A stretch of 64,000 nucleotides of DNA from Lachnospiraceae bacterium. GTDB taxonomy: Bacteria; Bacillota; Clostridia; Lachnospirales; Lachnospiraceae. The stretch lies in assembly GCA_910574805.1 (NCBI GenBank), contig CAJTCV010000017.1:1-64000 (forward strand). The letters are read 5' to 3'. Position 1 is the first letter of the stretch. Each line of letters opens with the position of its first letter. This document shows positions 50,483-59,475 of the stretch, piece by piece. A program made the position numbers and the translations under genes. The notes under the pieces are model-generated. The model was not told the DNA's origin and did no database searches. It saw only the letters and a list, made by a program, of their open reading frames with translations.

Positions 50483-51949
50483 ATGGACGGACAGATGATG
50501 ATTGAGGGGCTGCCGACGGGGATTCGTTTCCCGGACGGCGGCGAAGAAGAGAAAAAATATGGGATCGATCCCAGACTGCTTTCGTGGATCAAGAACAATG
50601 TGGAGGGCTGTCCCCAGACGCTGGAGGAATTTGCCGGGATCACCCGGCTGGACCGCTGGAAGGTGAACCGCTCCAGAAGTACGAAGGGTTACGAGACCCC
50701 TTCCTGGCTTACTGTGAAGCGGGGGGATTTCTCCATGATCGGGGAGATGAGAGAGCTGCAGTATCTCCGGCTGCAGGAGGTGGAGATCGATGATTTTTCT
50801 TTTCTTACCAGATGCAGGAAGCTGGAGGTTCTGGACCTGCAGCATACGAATTTTACCGATCTGAGCCTGCTCTCTGATCTGCCGGAGCTGAAAAAGGTAT
50901 ATCTGCCGCCCCGCAGTCAGATGATCCATACGGAGGTTCTGGACGGGCTTCTGAAAAGGGGAGAGGCGCCGAAGGTGGAAGTACCGGAGCCTTTCTTCAA
51001 GGATGAGGATTTCCAGAATATGCAGATTGTGGACGGGGGGACCGTAAAATTATCTTATAAGGGAGAGCAGAGCGTCCGGAATGTGCAGGTAGACTTTGCA
51101 GGAAGACAGCCCTCTGCATGGCGGGAATTCTGCTGTGAAGATGAGGACTGCTGGCTCGGCCTGGAAGAGGAACGAAAGAACAGGATGACGGAGCAGCTCG
51201 CAGATGCTGTTCTGCACGACAGAGTCCACAGTTTCTTCCTGTCCCAGGAGCCGTGGGGCGAGGGGCATTTTCTGTGTGCGGAGTTTGCCGGCGGATGGGC
51301 GGCGCTGTTCTACGATACGGGGGACGGAGAAGTATGCTATTCTATCCACAATGCAGATTATGATACCGTGGAGATTCTGGCTCCGGTGGAAGTAGGCGGA
51401 CAGTCTCCGGTTCCGAAGATGATGGCGACGGAGGATATGGAACTGGTAGTCCGGATTATGAAGCACTTTCTGAAGACCGGACAGCTCTGCCCGGGGACTA
51501 TGTGGGTGAAGGAAGGAGAAGACGAGACCGAAGATGCAGCTCTGGCAGTTCATGAGGACGCAGCTTTACAGATGAATGCAGCGGACAGCTTCATTGCTTA
51601 CTGCGGTATCGAGATCATACCGGAGGGAGAGGGATGTTATACAAGGGTCAAAGTGGAGCCGAGGCATCATAATCCGTATGGAATCGTCCATGGAGGCCTG
51701 CTGTATACGATGGCGGATACGGCAGCAGGATATACGGCCAGAAGGCTGACGAAATCTCCGGTTACGCTGAACAGCGATTTTCACTGCATCAGCAACGTGC
51801 CCTCCGGTCTCCTGACAGCCCGGACAGAGGTGGTCAAGGCGGGGAAGCATATCCTGCTCCTGCGGGTCCGGGTGCTGGCGGATGAAGAACAGCTTCTTGC
51901 AGAAGGAACCTTTACTTATTACAGTGACGGAAAGGACCATGACAGATAA
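50483..51949 (+). CDS. LRR-hotdog fusion protein
   Basis: 488 residues, one unbroken frame. Residues about 80-155 hold leucine-rich repeats (LQYLRLQEVEIDDFSFLTRC, KLEVLDLQHTNFTDLSLLSD). The middle, about 160-345, is unclassified. Residues about 355-485 form a PaaI-type hotdog thioesterase (NPYGIVHGGLLYTMADTAAG; catalytic-region His-Gly-Gly). Hotdog proteins normally are stand-alone 130-residue enzymes. No signal peptide. GAGGAGG precedes the ATG. I know no characterised protein with this combination. It stands alone between a propeller gene and a convergent DeoR gene. Confidence 0.75.
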   Translation: MDGQMMIEGLPTGIRFPDGGEEEKKYGIDPRLLSWIKNNVEGCPQTLEEFAGITRLDRWKVNRSRSTKGYETPSWLTVKRGDFSMIGEMRELQYLRLQEVEIDDFSFLTRCRKLEVLDLQHTNFTDLSLLSDLPELKKVYLPPRSQMIHTEVLDGLLKRGEAPKVEVPEPFFKDEDFQNMQIVDGGTVKLSYKGEQSVRNVQVDFAGRQPSAWREFCCEDEDCWLGLEEERKNRMTEQLADAVLHDRVHSFFLSQEPWGEGHFLCAEFAGGWAALFYDTGDGEVCYSIHNADYDTVEILAPVEVGGQSPVPKMMATEDMELVVRIMKHFLKTGQLCPGTMWVKEGEDETEDAALAVHEDAALQMNAADSFIAYCGIEIIPEGEGCYTRVKVEPRHHNPYGIVHGGLLYTMADTAAGYTARRLTKSPVTLNSDFHCISNVPSGLLTARTEVVKAGKHILLLRVRVLADEEQLLAEGTFTYYSDGKDHDR

Positions 51950-51951
51950 GG

Positions 51952-52695
51952 TCAGACGATAATCAGATTGTCAAATCCCTGAAAGCTCTCATCCGGCATC
52001 CGGTCGGTGAGCACCCGTGCAGAAGTAAATTCCCCGAAGCAGACCGGCGTAGTCTGATGAAATTTGCTGTGGTCGCACAGGACATAGGCTTTTTGGGTGT
52101 GGCGCATGGCGCATTCCTTGATCATGGCTTCGTTGATATCCGGTGTCGTAAAGCCCGCCTGCAGGCTGACGCCGTTGGTACCGAAGAAGCCTTTGGTAAA
52201 ATGATATTTCTGAAGAGTCACGAAGGCTTCGTTTCCTACGATGGCCTCTGTGGAACTCTTCAGCTCTCCGCCGATCAGGATGACCCGGAAGCCGCTCTCA
52301 GCCAGCAGCAGGGCATGGGAGACAGCGTTGGTCACGAAGGAGGCAGAACGTTCTGTGAGACAGGGGATCATGGCGCCGGTGGTCGTACCTGCGTCCAGAT
52401 AGATAAAATCCTCCGGTTCCACGAGAGAGGCGGCATATCTGCCGATCCGGAGCTTTTCCTCCCTGTGCAGTTCCATGCGCAGGGAGACTTTTTCTTCCCG
52501 GGTAGTGAGTCTGCTGTCATTTTTTAATGCACCCCCGAATACTTTCACCAGCGTTCCCTTTTTGTCCAGGACATTCAGATCCCGCCGGATGGTGGATTCT
52601 GAGGCCTGAAAATATTCGGTCAGCTCCTGGACCGTTACGCTTCCCTTTGTTTCTACCAATTCCAGGATCTTTTCCTGTCTTTTTTCCGTAAGCAT
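51952..52695 (-). CDS. DeoR family regulator, likely for the fructose operon
   Basis: 247 residues. HTH_DeoR at 5-60 (RQEKILELVETKGSVTVQEL, SESTIRRDLNVLDKKG), then the DeoR sensor domain (DAGTTTGAMI, ILIGGELKSSTEAIVG, KGFFGTNGVS). Senses phosphosugars; relatives such as FruR bind fructose 1-phosphate. Starts at 52695 (GGTGGA nearby); GTG at 52704 possible. It lies on the same strand as fruA and fruK but on the far side of an ECF pair, 1.7 kb away. Effector is inference. Confidence 0.85.
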   Translation of the reverse strand: MLTEKRQEKILELVETKGSVTVQELTEYFQASESTIRRDLNVLDKKGTLVKVFGGALKNDSRLTTREEKVSLRMELHREEKLRIGRYAASLVEPEDFIYLDAGTTTGAMIPCLTERSASFVTNAVSHALLLAESGFRVILIGGELKSSTEAIVGNEAFVTLQKYHFTKGFFGTNGVSLQAGFTTPDINEAMIKECAMRHTQKAYVLCDHSKFHQTTPVCFGEFTSARVLTDRMPDESFQGFDNLIIV

Positions 52696-52819
52696 AGATT
52701 CCACCGGGGGTTCGCGGCAATTTTCAAATACGCCGCAGCCCTCGTTCCTTTCCTGCAGATATTTCTAAATTTATTTTACATGAAAAAGGAGAGCAAGGCA
52801 AATGATTAAAAAATCTTTT

Positions 52820-52845
52820 TGTAACCTTTTTCGCATCAGGCAGTC
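52820..52845 (+). promoter_or_regulatory. ECF-type promoter of the second sigma operon
   Basis: TGTAACC (52820-52826) with T-run behind it, then GTC (52843-52845) 17 bases after AAC: the -35 AAC and -10 GTC pattern of ECF promoters. About 40 bases before the sigma gene start, so the sigma factor probably drives its own operon. Confidence 0.65.
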
Positions 52846-52886
52846 TTATATACAGGACGTCCAAATCAAAAGAGAGGAAAGGATGT

Positions 52887-53372
52887 ATGGAGCAGTTCGA
52901 AAAGATCTATGAGAAATACTATCGAAAAATATATCGGTTCCTTCTGAATATGTCCGGGGTTCCGTCGCTTGCGGAAGAACTGACCCAGGAGACCCTTTAT
53001 AAAGCCTTTCTGCACATTGATCAGTATGAAGGGAGAGGTTCCGTCTACGGCTGGCTGTGCAAAATTGCCAGAAACAATTATCTGACGGAGCGGAAAAAGC
53101 AGAGGCTGTTTGTGGATCCGGAGAACATGCAGGAGCAGGGAAGCGGCGAAGATCTGGAAGGAGAGGCGGTGGACCGGCAGCTTCGCGGACTTATGAGGCG
53201 TGAGATCCGGCATCTGCCGGAGCCGTATACCAGTGTCTGCGCACTTCGGATCTACGGGGAACTGACATATGCGGAGATCGCGGCTGCATATGGAAAATCC
53301 GAGAGCTGGGCGAAGGTAACATTTTTCAGAGGAAAGACAATGCTGACGGAAAGGATGGAAAAGTATAGATGA
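52887..53372 (+). CDS. ECF-type RNA polymerase sigma factor
   Basis: 161 residues. Region 2: QFEKIYEKYYRKIYRFLLNM, LAEELTQETLYKAFLHIDQY, VYGWLCKIARNNYLTERKK; region 4: LPEPYTSVCALRIYGELTYA, EIAAAYGKSESWAKVTFFRG. AGAGGAAAGG precedes the ATG. Overlaps the anti-sigma gene by 4 bp and has an ECF-like promoter in front. Not similar enough to the first sigma factor to be a recent copy. Confidence 0.92.
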   Translation: MEQFEKIYEKYYRKIYRFLLNMSGVPSLAEELTQETLYKAFLHIDQYEGRGSVYGWLCKIARNNYLTERKKQRLFVDPENMQEQGSGEDLEGEAVDRQLRGLMRREIRHLPEPYTSVCALRIYGELTYAEIAAAYGKSESWAKVTFFRGKTMLTERMEKYR

Positions 53373-54274
53373 TGGAACATATCAATATGTGCGAAGTGGT
53401 GCAGGATCTGCTTCCCCTTTATGAGGATGGCTGCTGCAGCAGACAGTCAAGGGAACTGGTGGAAGCGCATCTGGAGACATGTGAGGCATGCCGCAGGCTG
53501 AGAACGGCCTATGGGGAACAGATGCCGGACACCGGGGCGACGGAGGAAGAGGATGTGCAGGGGATCCGAAAGGGGCTCCGGATCTTCGTCCGCTGGCGGA
53601 CTGTCACATGGGGCATTCTCGCATTGCTGCTGACAGTTGTATTCCTTGTAATCCCTGTCCGGAATCATGTCCGGGGGGTGGGGCTTACTTATGGAAATCT
53701 GGGCGCAGTGTATACCGCATGCAGGTTTGAAAAGGCGCTGGCTTCCGGAGATTATGAAAAGGCATATGAGTATCTGGATATGAAATTCCGCTATGAGGAT
53801 CTGATGGCGACCGTACCACTGGAAGATCCGGCAGACCCTGACAGCAGGAAAAATACAGAAGCAATAGCAGCAGGGATTCGTGAGGCAGGGGAAAAAGGGT
53901 TTTCATGGTACGACGAAGTGTGCCGGGATACATTTCTACAGAATATGCGTACGCTGGAACAGAAGAATGAGAGGATCTGTTCCTGCTCAGATCTCTGGGT
54001 GGAAAGACAGGCTTCTGGATGGAGAATCTGTCTGGATGTCAGGACCGATGCAGGGACGGATCTGGTTCTGTGGATGGATATTTTCGAAAACCGGATCCGG
54101 GATTTTTCTGCCTCCGTAAACAGTCCGGAAATCCGCGGAATCATGGATTCCAAAGAAGAGGGGGAAGGGAAGATGTATGAGGTCCTGTACCGGACGCCGT
54201 CGGTCAACGAGACGGTACTGGAGCTCCTGTATGGAGATACAGATTATGAATGGCGCATGCTGTTTTCCTATTAG
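53369..54274 (+). CDS. zf-HC2 anti-sigma factor
   Basis: 301 residues. Cytosolic N-terminus with a zinc-binding anti-sigma motif (VEAHLETCEACRRL: H-x3-C-x2-C), one membrane helix at about 76-96 (TVTWGILALLLTVVFLVIPV) and an extracellular part of about 200 residues, mostly helical then beta, without a known domain. Starts 4 bp inside the sigma gene, so it is made with its partner. Probably holds the sigma factor at the membrane until an external stress signal arrives. Confidence 0.88.
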   Translation: MMEHINMCEVVQDLLPLYEDGCCSRQSRELVEAHLETCEACRRLRTAYGEQMPDTGATEEEDVQGIRKGLRIFVRWRTVTWGILALLLTVVFLVIPVRNHVRGVGLTYGNLGAVYTACRFEKALASGDYEKAYEYLDMKFRYEDLMATVPLEDPADPDSRKNTEAIAAGIREAGEKGFSWYDEVCRDTFLQNMRTLEQKNERICSCSDLWVERQASGWRICLDVRTDAGTDLVLWMDIFENRIRDFSASVNSPEIRGIMDSKEEGEGKMYEVLYRTPSVNETVLELLYGDTDYEWRMLFSY

Positions 54275-54277
54275 AGA

Positions 54278-54336
54278 ACCGATTTTGTCTGTCTCTTTCG
54301 GATTTTTCAAATCCGTCAGAGACAGACAAAACCGGT
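54278..54336. terminator. Long bidirectional terminator before fruA
   Basis: ACCGATTTTGTCTGTCTCT on the left and AGAGACAGACAAAACCGGT on the right, with inner CGGATT/AATCCG, form a stem of about 25 bp with few mismatches. Lies between the convergent anti-sigma and fruA genes. Confidence 0.85.
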
Positions 54337-54349
54337 CAGTACAGAGCGT

Positions 54350-56266
54350 TTATGCAGAGATCTTCTTTTTGAAGGTTCCAAGGAGCACAGCGCCCACAAC
54401 GGTTCCGATCACCAGCGCCAGCAGGTACATCAGAGCGTTTCCCACCACCGGGACAACGAAGATGCCGCCGTGGGGTGCCATGAGGGTGCAGCCAAATGCC
54501 ATGGAGAGCGCGCCGGCCACTGCGGAGCCGACCATGCAGGAAGGAAGTACGTGCAGAGGATCGGATGCGGCGAAGGGGATCGCTCCTTCTGTGATGAAGG
54601 CAAGGCCCATGATAAAGTTCACGGGACCGGATTCCCGTTCTTCTTTCGTAAATTTATTCTTGAAGAGCAGTGTGGCAAGCGCGATGGCGCAGGGCGGAAC
54701 CATACCGCCGATCATGACTGCCGCCATGATGTGATAGTTGCCGGCTGCGATGGAAGCAGTACCGAATACATAAGCTGCTTTGTTGAAGGGGCCGCCCATG
54801 TCGATGGCCATCATGCCCGCCACGACGATGCCAAGAAGGATCCGGCTGGAACCGCCCATGTTGGTCAGTGCGGTATTCAGAGCGGTGTTCAGAGCGCCGA
54901 TGGGAGGCTCTACCAGGAACTGCATGATCAGGCCCATGAAGAGGATGCCGCACAGAGGATACAAGAGGACCGGTGCGATCTTCTCAATGGCCTGGGGCAG
55001 CCTGGAAAATACTTTGATCAGGAACAGGACCAGATAGCCTGCAATAAAACCTGCGGCCAGAGCGCCCAGAAAGCCGGATTTACCTGCAGAAGCCATCATG
55101 CCGCCTACAAAGCCAACGGCCAGTCCGGGACGGTCTGCGATGCCCATGGCAATGAAACCGGCCAGGATCGGAAGCATGAAGCCGAAGGCCACGTCGCCGA
55201 TGCCTTTCAGAGTTGCTGCTGCCGGTGTGATGGTACCGAAGGCGGAACGCGCCTCGTCCGAGAGGGCGTTCACATCCACGCACAGACCGTCGATCAGGAA
55301 GGCCAGGGCAATGAGAATACCGCCGCCCACTACGAAGGGAAGCATATGGGAGACTCCGTTCATCAGCTGCATATAGAGCTTGTGCCCGATTCCGCCGGAG
55401 GCGCTGCCGCCGGAGGGTGCCGCGGAGGGAATCCCCGCCTGATACACGGGAACGTCGCCGCTCATGGCCCGGGCTACCAGCTGGTCCGCCTTGCTGATGC
55501 CATCGGATACCTGGCATTCGATAAGCTTCTTTCCGTGGAAACGGTCCATGGGGACTTTGGCATCCGCAGCCACGATGATGCAGTCTGCTTCCCGGATCTC
55601 CTGATCGGTCAGCACATTCTTCGCTCCGCCGGAGCCTCTGGTTTCTACTTTGATAAAGCATCCGGCTGCCCGCGCCGCCTTTTCCAGACCTTCGGCTGCC
55701 ATATAGGTGTGGGCAATACCGGTGGGACAGGAGGTGACGGCCAGGATTTTAAAAGCTCCTTCTGCGGCGGCGGTATTCTGGGCCGCCAGCTGGTCATTGA
55801 GGTCCGGTTTTTCTTCGTCTGCCGTGTCTACGATCCGGAGAAATTCTTCCACGGTGGACGCATTTTTCAGGTTGGCGGCAAAGGTTTCGTCCATTAACAG
55901 CATGGAGAGCTTGCTCAGCACATCCAGATGTACATTGTCTTCGGTATTGGGTGCGGCGATCAGGAAGATCAGGTGGACCGGCTCTCCGTCCAGAGAATCA
56001 AAATCCACGCCGTTTTTGACCACCATGGCGGCCAGGCCGGGGCGGTCCACAAAGGGGCCCTTGCCGTGGGGGATGGCGATGCCTTCGCCGATGCCGGTGG
56101 TGCTTTCCTCTTCCCGCCGGTAGACCTCCTGACGGTATGCCTCCCGGTCATTGATTTTGCCGCTCTGGATCATCAGGTCCACCATCTGATCCAGGGCTTC
56201 CTGCTTGGAGCGGGGGGCTCCGGTAAGTGAGATGCTTCTTTTGTCCAGTAAATCTGTGATACGCAT
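54350..56266 (-). CDS. Fructose PTS enzyme IIABC
   Basis: 638 residues in one chain. IIA (about 1-150, phospho-His 67 in IAIPHGKGP), IIB (about 168-265, phospho-Cys in VTSCPTGIAHTYMAAEGLEK), and IIC (about 295-635) with about nine membrane helices (LMNGVSHMLPFVVGGGILIA, MIGGMVPPCAIALATLLFKN). Takes up fructose and makes fructose 1-phosphate. The start at 56266 has AGGAGGATC upstream. It lies 68 bases after fruK in the same operon and ends at the bidirectional terminator. IIA and IIB domain order A-B-C is typical for Clostridia FruA. Confidence 0.95.
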   Translation of the reverse strand: MRITDLLDKRSISLTGAPRSKQEALDQMVDLMIQSGKINDREAYRQEVYRREEESTTGIGEGIAIPHGKGPFVDRPGLAAMVVKNGVDFDSLDGEPVHLIFLIAAPNTEDNVHLDVLSKLSMLLMDETFAANLKNASTVEEFLRIVDTADEEKPDLNDQLAAQNTAAAEGAFKILAVTSCPTGIAHTYMAAEGLEKAARAAGCFIKVETRGSGGAKNVLTDQEIREADCIIVAADAKVPMDRFHGKKLIECQVSDGISKADQLVARAMSGDVPVYQAGIPSAAPSGGSASGGIGHKLYMQLMNGVSHMLPFVVGGGILIALAFLIDGLCVDVNALSDEARSAFGTITPAAATLKGIGDVAFGFMLPILAGFIAMGIADRPGLAVGFVGGMMASAGKSGFLGALAAGFIAGYLVLFLIKVFSRLPQAIEKIAPVLLYPLCGILFMGLIMQFLVEPPIGALNTALNTALTNMGGSSRILLGIVVAGMMAIDMGGPFNKAAYVFGTASIAAGNYHIMAAVMIGGMVPPCAIALATLLFKNKFTKEERESGPVNFIMGLAFITEGAIPFAASDPLHVLPSCMVGSAVAGALSMAFGCTLMAPHGGIFVVPVVGNALMYLLALVIGTVVGAVLLGTFKKKISA

Positions 56267-56333
56267 AATTGATCCTCCTGATTAAAGCTCCGAATCCGCG
56301 TTCGGATGCAGTGAAAGGTGTTATATGTTCCGG

Positions 56334-57245
56334 TTATTTGTTTTCGAGGGACTTGTAGATGGTGTAAATCTCTTCTTTGGAGGCTAAAAGCTCGGAAAAG
56401 GCGCTGGCGCTTCCTGCGGAGATGCCCATATGGAAAGCGTGGCGGTAATCCTGCTTCTGCACCCAGCCGGCCACAAAGCCTGCGACCATGGAGTCTCCGG
56501 CGCCTACTGCATTGACGAGTTTCCCTCTGGGGGCGGGCTGCATATGAACCTCCCCGTTTTCCGCCACGAGGACAGCTCCTTCACCGGCCATGGAGACCAG
56601 TACATTCCGGGCACCCTTTTCCTGAAGCTTCCTGGCATAGGGCACCACATCCTCCCGGGCAGTAAGTGTCACATGGAAGATCTCACCCAGCTCGTGATTA
56701 TTGGGCTTGATGAGGAATGGATGGTATTCCAGTACGTTCAGAAGAAGGCTCTTCGTGGCGTCCACCACATACAGGATACCGCGTCCGTTCAGAGATGCCA
56801 GGATATCCCGGTAGATGGAGTCCGGCATGCTTTCGGGAATGCTTCCGGCCAGCACCAGAATATCTCCTGCCTGCAGCTGTTCCAGTTTTTCCATCAGCTT
56901 CCGGATTGTGTCTGTACTGATTGACGGCCCCTGACCGTTTATTTCAGTTCCGTCAAAATCCTTCATTTTGATGTTGATGCGGGAGCAGCCCTGATCCAGA
57001 TGAATGAAATCGCAGTGGAATCCGGTGCCCCTCATCTTGCGGAGCAGTTCCTCCCCGGTAAAGCCTGCTGTAAATCCAAGTGCGGTATTTTCAATGCCCA
57101 GATTCTGGAGTACGGTGGATACATTAATGCCCTTACCTCCCGGCAGTATCAGTTCCGCACAGGTGCGGTTGGTTTTCCCGAGCCGGAAATCTTTCATGGA
57201 TACGATGTAGTCCAGCGATGGGTTGAAGGTCACAGTGTAGATCAT
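56334..57245 (-). CDS. 1-Phosphofructokinase
   Basis: 303 residues, PfkB fold. Phosphorylates fructose 1-phosphate to fructose 1,6-bisphosphate. VTFNPSLDYIVSMKDFRLGK, LPGGKGINVSTVLQNLG, SIPESMPDSIY, NNHELGEIF and catalytic Asp in NAVGAGDSMVAGFVAGW. AAAGGAGAC precedes the ATG at 57245. First gene of the operon with a strong promoter. Confidence 0.95.
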   Translation of the reverse strand: MIYTVTFNPSLDYIVSMKDFRLGKTNRTCAELILPGGKGINVSTVLQNLGIENTALGFTAGFTGEELLRKMRGTGFHCDFIHLDQGCSRINIKMKDFDGTEINGQGPSISTDTIRKLMEKLEQLQAGDILVLAGSIPESMPDSIYRDILASLNGRGILYVVDATKSLLLNVLEYHPFLIKPNNHELGEIFHVTLTAREDVVPYARKLQEKGARNVLVSMAGEGAVLVAENGEVHMQPAPRGKLVNAVGAGDSMVAGFVAGWVQKQDYRHAFHMGISAGSASAFSELLASKEEIYTIYKSLENK

Positions 57246-57298
57246 GTGTCCTGTCTCCTTTCTTTTTCGTTCTCTTTGCCGTTCCTTAGGATGGTTTT

Positions 57299-57402
57299 AT
57301 TATATCTCCATATTCGGTCAAAGTCAATCAAATTAATGCACAAAAATTACATTCAAAATTTGTTAAACATTCATAATCGATTATATTCAGTCAAAAACGG
57401 TC
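57299..57402 (-). promoter_or_regulatory. fruK-fruA promoter and candidate DeoR sites
   Basis: Read on the minus strand: TTGACT (57327-57322), 17-bp spacer, TATAAT (57304-57299). On the plus strand ATTCGGTCAAAGTCAA (57312-57327) covers the -35 box, and a similar ATTCAGTCAAAAACGGTCA (57385-57403) lies 73 bp away. Repeated GTCAAA elements are typical for DeoR-family sites, and the regulator at 51952 is the natural candidate. Confidence 0.68.
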
Positions 57403-57661
57403 ATAGAAATGATGAACAGGAAAAATGAGAAGAGTATAAGGATTATTTTTAGATTAATAAAATAAAAATGCAGGATTATATGAGGAAATAAAGGATAGAT
57501 GTAAAAGAAAACAGGGAATATATTTGCAGACAGATACAGACCGCATCTGCGGGGGAGACAGGATTCTGGACTGTTTTTGGATTTTAGGTTGATTTTATCA
57601 GGAGAAAGCTGAAAATCTTTCCGGTTCCAGGCATACAGAGGAAGAGACAGAGGTCGTCCAT

Positions 57662-57690
57662 TTGAAAAGAACAGTTCTGCAGGCTATAAT
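57662..57690 (+). promoter_or_regulatory. Promoter of the YitT gene
   Basis: TTGAAA (57662-57667), 17-bp spacer, TATAAT (57685-57690). Transcription would start near 57697, past the in-frame ATG at 57691, so that ATG cannot be the start codon; the one at 57724 is used. Confidence 0.72.
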
Positions 57691-57723
57691 ATGGGCAATC
57701 ATAAAGGAAGGGAGAAAAGGCGT

Positions 57724-58611
57724 ATGCGGCGCAGAAAGACCATTGCGGCAGAATATTTACTGACATTATTCGGGACGGGGATCATAGCATTTGCCACAGC
57801 GTCTTTTTTTGATACGGCAGGGCTGGTGACGGGAGGTTTTTCCGGTCTGGCCATCGTGATCCGGGAGCTGACGCTTGATCTGTTTCCCGGAGGCGTTCCG
57901 CTGGCAGTGACCAATCTGCTGCTCAACATACCAGTGCTTCTGATTGCAGCGGTGCAAAGAGGCAGGCGTTATCTGTTCCGGACACTGTGCGGTACCGTGC
58001 TGTTGTCTTTCTGGCTGACTGTACTGCCGGTGGTGCCGCTGGCAGAAGGGGATCTGCTCCTTTCTTCCATATATGGAGGCGTATTGACAGGCGTTGGGAT
58101 CGGTATGGTATTTCTGGGACAGGCCACCACCGGCGGGACTGATCTGGTGGCTTCCATCCTGCAGTATTTTTTCAGACAGTACAGTGTGGCAAAGTTGATG
58201 CAGGTGGTGGACGGACTGATCGTACTGGTGGGGATCTATGTATTCGGGGTACGGATGGCACTGTATGCCATCATATCGGTCTACCTGATTACAAAGGTGT
58301 CTGACGGAATGATTGAAGGAATGAAATTTTCCAAGGCTGCTTTTATCATTACGAAAAAACCGGATGAGCTGGCGGATGTACTGATGGATGAGCTGTACCG
58401 GGGCGTGACCGGCCTGTGGTCCATGGGCATGTATTCCAAAGTCCGGCGGGACATGCTGTTCTGTGTGGTATACCCCCGTCAGATTGTCAGACTGAAGGCG
58501 CTGACGCTTAAGATGGATCCGGAAGCATTCGTGGTCGTGACCGATGTGCGGGAAGTGCTGGGGGAGGGCTTTATCGAGGCGGCCTCCGGGGAGCCTTCTT
58601 TCAGGGCGTGA
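57724..58611 (+). CDS. YitT family membrane protein (DUF2179)
   Basis: 295 residues. Five to six membrane helices in the first 210 residues (LLTLFGTGIIAFATASFFDT, AGLVTGGFSGLAIVIRELTL, GVGIGMVFLGQATTGGTDLV), then the cytosolic DUF2179 domain of about 80 residues. Widespread in Firmicutes, transport function suspected but substrate unknown. Start taken as 57724 because the promoter overlaps the upstream ATG and a purine-rich AGGGAGAAAAGG precedes it. The 3' end overlaps the convergent AraC gene by 11 bp. Confidence 0.85.
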   Translation: MRRRKTIAAEYLLTLFGTGIIAFATASFFDTAGLVTGGFSGLAIVIRELTLDLFPGGVPLAVTNLLLNIPVLLIAAVQRGRRYLFRTLCGTVLLSFWLTVLPVVPLAEGDLLLSSIYGGVLTGVGIGMVFLGQATTGGTDLVASILQYFFRQYSVAKLMQVVDGLIVLVGIYVFGVRMALYAIISVYLITKVSDGMIEGMKFSKAAFIITKKPDELADVLMDELYRGVTGLWSMGMYSKVRRDMLFCVVYPRQIVRLKALTLKMDPEAFVVVTDVREVLGEGFIEAASGEPSFRA

Positions 58612-59458
58612 TCCTGCCGGCAGCCACCTGTCTGCGGTACTCCATGGGGGAAAGTCCGGTTTTTTTCCGAAATACCCGGGAGAAATAGTTGGGATCCCGG
58701 AAGCCCACGGCTGTGGCGATCTCTGCAACAGATTTGCTGGTGTTGAGGATCAGATAAATGGAACGGGAGATCCGGACATGATGGATATATTGTGAGAGGG
58801 TCATGCCGGTCGTTTTATGGTACATGGCACTGAGATAGGAAGGATTCATATACGCCTGAGAAGCGATGCCCTCCAGGGTAAGGGGATCGGCCAGATGCTC
58901 CTGAATATACTGCTCCACGCGGTTGACAGAGTCCTGGTGACTGGTATAGAAGATGTCTTCCTGCAGAAGCTTTTCCACACAGAATTCCAGGAGCATCCGG
59001 GCGCCTTTGATTCCGCCGGCATCGATAAGCGGCTGGGACATGTAGGCTCTCCGGATCCTGTCTGGACTTAAGCCGGTCAGATCTGCCCAGAGTGCGAGAC
59101 CGGCTTCATTGATCTGCTTCCCCCGCCTGCGGAACTGGCCAAGGGACAGATTGCCTACGTAGATGTCTTTATACCAGACGGGACAGATGATTTCGACCAG
59201 ACCGGCATGGCAGAGATAGGAAAAGCTGTGCCGCCCTTTTTTGCAGCGGGCGTTGGCCGCCTCGTTGCATTCGGTGCACAGGCGGCAGGTCCCGGGATAA
59301 CGTGCCAGGAGCTGGCAGAAGGAGACCGGTTCTCTGGCATCTCCCAGATAGCTCAACGTCCGGTCTTCAAAGAACCGGAATCTGCTTTTGCAGAATCCGG
59401 ACAGGGGGGTAAGGATTTGAAAGAGCTTTTTCTCATCGACGATGATCTTGTAGTTCAT
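58601..59458 (-). CDS. PocR-AraC family regulator of the GH2 locus
   Basis: 285 residues. N-terminal PocR sensor domain (about 5-165) with a Cys-rich core: RYPGTCRLCTECNEAANARC, SYLCHAGLVEIICPVWYKD. Then a double HTH of the AraC type (about 185-280): LTLEGIASQAYMNPSYLSAM, VAEIATAVGFRDPNYFSRVF, GLSPMEYRRQ. Divergent from the GH2 gene with direct repeats between them, so it probably activates that operon on a small-molecule cue. AGGTCTGCC precedes the ATG weakly. Confidence 0.87.
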   Translation of the reverse strand: MNYKIIVDEKKLFQILTPLSGFCKSRFRFFEDRTLSYLGDAREPVSFCQLLARYPGTCRLCTECNEAANARCKKGRHSFSYLCHAGLVEIICPVWYKDIYVGNLSLGQFRRRGKQINEAGLALWADLTGLSPDRIRRAYMSQPLIDAGGIKGARMLLEFCVEKLLQEDIFYTSHQDSVNRVEQYIQEHLADPLTLEGIASQAYMNPSYLSAMYHKTTGMTLSQYIHHVRISRSIYLILNTSKSVAEIATAVGFRDPNYFSRVFRKKTGLSPMEYRRQVAAGRITP

Positions 59459-59475
59459 GGCAGACCTCCGACAAA

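Noticed and set aside
54470-55897. Plus-strand open frame of 475 codons
   Set aside because: Antisense of fruA; His/Cys/Gly-rich shadow without domains.
57541-57570. CCGCATCTGCGG palindrome as another copy of the intercistronic repeat
   Set aside because: Only the short GCATCTGC core is shared; the 5' and 3' blocks are missing.
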